Source of the DNA: VAZQ01 sp963817135
GTDB taxonomy: Bacteria > Pseudomonadota > Alphaproteobacteria > Rhizobiales > Xanthobacteraceae
Reading direction: 5' to 3'
NCBI GenBank assembly: GCA_963817135.1
Contig: CAWFNG010000001.1
Span: 124,001-188,000 of the forward strand
Length of the DNA stretch: 64,000 nt
Shown piece by piece: positions 62,012 through 64,000 of the stretch (position 1 is its first letter; every line of letters starts with the position of its first letter). The notes below the pieces were generated by a model that saw nothing but the letters and a program-made list of their open reading frames with translations, made no database searches and had not been told where the DNA came from. Position numbers and translations under genes: made by a program.

Positions 62012-62239
62012 ATGAGAAGCCGAGCCGTGACCGCCGCGCACGAGGAAGAGATCCTAGACGTGCTCAAGGCTGCACCTAAAGACGGATTGTCGGGTGCCGA
62101 GTTGGCAAAGGCGACGGGATTGTGGAGTGATCCTTTGTATGGCGCGCTCGCACGAATGGAGCACGATGGCCGAGTTCGCAGCGAATGGGTCAACGATCCA
62201 TCCCCGGGACGCCGCCTATATTACCTAACGGGACTTTAG
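62012..62239 (+). CDS. Small winged-helix (PadR-like) DNA-binding protein
   Basis: The 75-residue product MRSRAVTAAHEEEILDVLKA then GLSGAELAKATGLWSDPLYG and ALARMEHDGRVRSEWVND forms a minimal winged helix ending RRLYYLTGL, as in PadR or similar regulators, but lacks the C-terminal dimerisation helices. Either a truncated regulator or a stand-alone small DNA-binding protein. A hairpin follows 30 bp after the stop. Confidence 0.75.
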   Translation: MRSRAVTAAHEEEILDVLKAAPKDGLSGAELAKATGLWSDPLYGALARMEHDGRVRSEWVNDPSPGRRLYYLTGL

Positions 62240-62269
62240 TGGCGACCTCCAGTCGGGCGTCGTTCTAAA

Positions 62270-62294
62270 AAATTAGCGAAAGTTTCGCTAATTT
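62270..62294. terminator. AT-rich perfect hairpin
   Basis: AAATTAGCGAAA at 62270-62281 and its exact complement TTTCGCTAATTT at 62283-62294, 30 bp after the winged-helix gene. A symmetrical stem this tight suggests termination or an old repeat end. Confidence 0.55.
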
Positions 62295-62321
62295 AGCCCG
62301 GCTCAACAAGCCACGAAAGCG

Positions 62322-62410
62322 GAAGTTATTATCAACCTCAAGTCCACAAGGCGTTCGGCATCACGGTGCCACCAGCGCTCATCGCCCGCACCGATGAGGT
62401 AATCGACTGA
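62322..62410 (+). pseudogene. C-terminal fragment of an ABC_sub_bind receptor
   Basis: After EVIINLKS in one frame, a one-base shift gives KAFGITVPPALIARTDEVID and a stop at 62408-62410. This parallels the C-terminus of the intact receptor at 42609 (NLKTAKSLRIDIPATVLARA). Only the last 30 or so codons survive. Confidence 0.8.
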
Positions 62411-62465
62411 ACAGTAATGTCGGGTTAGGCTGATCACCCTTCTCGTAAGATCGTAGGAGGCAAGC

Positions 62466-62672
62466 ATGGGCAAACTAACGGCCGAGCAAAAAACGCGCGA
62501 GTACAACCGCGGACAAAAAGCCGCAAGTGAACGTCGCCCACGTTCTCGGAGTGAGCCGCGGGCGTACCCCTTCGAATCCGATGAACATTATGAAGAACGC
62601 AGAGACGCGTTCAACGAGGGCTATGGAATAACCGACCCTACGCCCACGTCTATCTGGCGACCTCCTCTGTAA
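62466..62672 (+). CDS. Hypothetical small charged protein, 68 aa
   Basis: A strong GTAGGAGGCAAGC precedes the ATG. MGKLTAEQKTREYNRGQKAA then ERRPRSRSEPRAY and EHYEERRDAFNEGYG: charged, aromatic and partly disordered. No family recognised. Confidence 0.65.
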   Translation: MGKLTAEQKTREYNRGQKAASERRPRSRSEPRAYPFESDEHYEERRDAFNEGYGITDPTPTSIWRPPL

Positions 62673-62685
62673 TGACGTCATCCGA

Positions 62686-63105
62686 TTAGACGACAACAGA
62701 AACGCGCCTCTGTTCTCCCGCTTCCACCGCAGTACGCGGTGCTGCTGGCAATTGCAGTACGGTCGCGCGTTGACTGTCGCATAGACGTGTTAGCAGGATC
62801 ACCTCCCCATCCGGGAATTCAAGCGCATCGTGGTGCGTCACCGCATTGTTCATATTGATTTGCCGAAAGCGCGCGAGACGTTGCCCGATCTTCTTGTTCG
62901 GGAGTATCCCGATGGCGAATGAAGGCTCGCATTCGACATTCTCCTCGAATGCGATCTCGGTACCGGGAAGCAGACACACCGCTACGTGTGGTTCGCCAAC
63001 CGCGGCGAAACCGCGCGTGATCGAGTTGTTGAACTTCGTCACAATAAGTTTGTCCTCGATTTTTGCGGGTCGTGATGCAACGTGGTGCAGACTGTAGTCG
63101 CACAT
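62686..63105 (-). CDS. Conserved hypothetical protein, 139 aa (MCDYSLHHVASRPA family)
   Basis: The product MCDYSLHHVASRPAKIEDKL then GFAAVGEPHVAVCLLPGTEI and NNAVTHHDALEFPDGEVILL, TRLCDSQRATVLQLPAAP belongs to a hypothetical family seen in Bradyrhizobium-type genomes, without a known role. The start at 63105 has GAGGAGC upstream; the frame is open to 63345 but unlike the family. No membrane or signal segment. Confidence 0.78.
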   Translation of the reverse strand: MCDYSLHHVASRPAKIEDKLIVTKFNNSITRGFAAVGEPHVAVCLLPGTEIAFEENVECEPSFAIGILPNKKIGQRLARFRQINMNNAVTHHDALEFPDGEVILLTRLCDSQRATVLQLPAAPRTAVEAGEQRRVSVVV

Positions 63106-63437
63106 TGAAGGTGCTCCTCTGCTGTGAACAGCCAGAATGATTGTCCTTCTTTCTCCATACGTCAAATCTCGATGGCGATCTCGTGCGAGCCTCGTGAGGC
63201 AGAGCGGGCAGGACTTGAAGCGTGGCCCGCGAGACAAGACGCGAATTCCTGCATGGACACCAAGTATGTCATTGGTGCTGTCCTGTTTCTCAACAGTCTC
63301 ATGTAACTCTTCGGCATCCATGGCCGGATTTATTTTAAACAGCAACTAGTTTTCATAGGATTGGCGCTTAGATGCCTGGAGTTGATTGAATCATGTCATT
63401 CAACCGATACTTCACCAAAATATATGGAGAAATCGCG
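63106..63437. other. Region without a supported gene
   Basis: Upstream gap between divergent genes. Two short + frames (63124-63349) lack support. It probably holds promoters for both neighbours. Confidence 0.4.
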
Positions 63438-63710
63438 ATGCCTACGAACGAAAATCTGACTGTTCACCTCAAGGTCAAGGACTACAACACATGGCGTACG
63501 GGTTACGACGGACGCGAGAAGAACCGTGTCTCTGCAGGTATTACAAATGGGAGAGTGTTCCGCCGCGCCGAAGACCCGAACGATTTGGTGATCCTCCAGG
63601 ATGTAACCGACGTGGCAAAGGCCCGCACCTGGTTGGCCTCAGATGAGATGAAGACGGCGATGGAGAAAGGCGGCGTAGTCGGTTCACCCAACATCCGCTT
63701 CGCGGCCTAA
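63438..63710 (+). CDS. Small ferredoxin-like-fold protein (antibiotic monooxygenase-like)
   Basis: The 90-residue product MPTNENLTVHLKVKDYNTWR then NRVSAGITNGRVFRRAEDPN and DLVILQDVTDVAKARTWLAS, DEMKTAMEKGGVVGSPNIRF has the beta-alpha-beta-beta-alpha pattern of dimeric alpha+beta barrel proteins. It carries no obvious cofactor site. TATGGAGAAATCGCG precedes the ATG; an earlier in-frame ATG at 63393 is less likely. Confidence 0.75.
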   Translation: MPTNENLTVHLKVKDYNTWRTGYDGREKNRVSAGITNGRVFRRAEDPNDLVILQDVTDVAKARTWLASDEMKTAMEKGGVVGSPNIRFAA

Positions 63711-63786
63711 TTAGTCGCGGAATCAGATTGTGGCGGGATGGCTCGTAGCGTGACTGCTTTGTCGCGTAACCGTCCCGAAGACGGAA

Positions 63787-63819
63787 GCCCCAGCCTCTGT
63801 CGCCCACTCAGGCTGGGGC
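63787..63819. terminator. GC-rich hairpin
   Basis: GCCCCAGCCT (63787-63796) and its complement AGGCTGGGGC (63810-63819), loop 13 nt, 77 bp after the previous stop. No T-run immediately after it. The final 180 bases of the window hold no recognisable gene. Confidence 0.55.
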
Positions 63820-64000
63820 GTTGCTGTCCTCTGGACCTATGCCGACCGTCCGCAAACCGCCGCCATTCCTGACGATGCTATGACAGGTCAGAGTACCCGA
63901 CCGAGCCGCCCGACATTCCCAAACTGATCTGCTTCTCGCGCGCGACCAAAGGTGACCACCCGTAGGCTCCGCGCCATCCGAACAGCCGACGTTACATATA

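Overview
The window is GC-rich chromosomal DNA of an alphaproteobacterium, most likely a Hyphomicrobiales member near Bradyrhizobium/Nitrobacteraceae or Xanthobacteraceae. This is inferred from the many orphan periplasmic binding proteins of the Bug/TctC and ABC_sub_bind types, several families of palindromic intergenic repeats, a cluster of small stress-associated proteins, and a ROSE-like RNA thermometer in front of an hsp20 gene. I recognised no rRNA, tRNA, CRISPR array, transposase or phage gene.

Layout. 0-12 kb: end of an alpha/beta-hydrolase/OsmC gene, a dehalogenase-like hydrolase, a GNAT acetyltransferase, a molybdopterin oxidoreductase, and a divergent five-gene operon (nitrate/sulfonate-type ABC importer, YtcJ-like amidohydrolase, xanthine-dehydrogenase-type Mo subunit) that looks like an uptake and catabolic unit for an unknown small molecule. 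13-14.9 kb: a PIN toxin/antitoxin pair, small proteins and a decayed Bug gene. 14.9-23.2 kb: a leftward cluster with a zinc alcohol dehydrogenase, a complete sugar-type ABC importer, an MFS permease, a tautomerase and a VioB-like ferritin-fold protein. 23.4-26.9 kb: a second zinc dehydrogenase, a MetE-like protein and a nitronate monooxygenase.

27-30 kb holds the most unusual gene: a 955-residue TIR - nSTAND NTPase - transmembrane - FGE-sulfatase protein, a candidate immune or conflict receptor. It is followed by a dispersed double-hairpin repeat (second copy at 41.4 kb) and an HTTM-DUF393 membrane protein. 32-44 kb: an AraC regulator, a VTT membrane protein, small secreted proteins, glycogen phosphorylase, a collagen-like secreted protein and three tandem Bug binding proteins. 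43.7-47.6 kb: an ArsR-rhodanese regulator facing, across a palindromic operator, a fatty acid hydroxylase, a SELENBP1/methanethiol oxidase homologue and a membrane protein.

48-64 kb is a stress island: groESL, hsp20, a Crp/Fnr regulator, a GT4 glycosyltransferase and more than a dozen small proteins, including three paralogues of a one-TM family. Six sites sharing a roughly 23-nt motif lie upstream of its genes at recurring distances, suggesting a local regulon.

Five to six genes carry single-base frameshifts, several in homopolymers or GC-rich repeats. Some may be assembly errors, so each is flagged separately.
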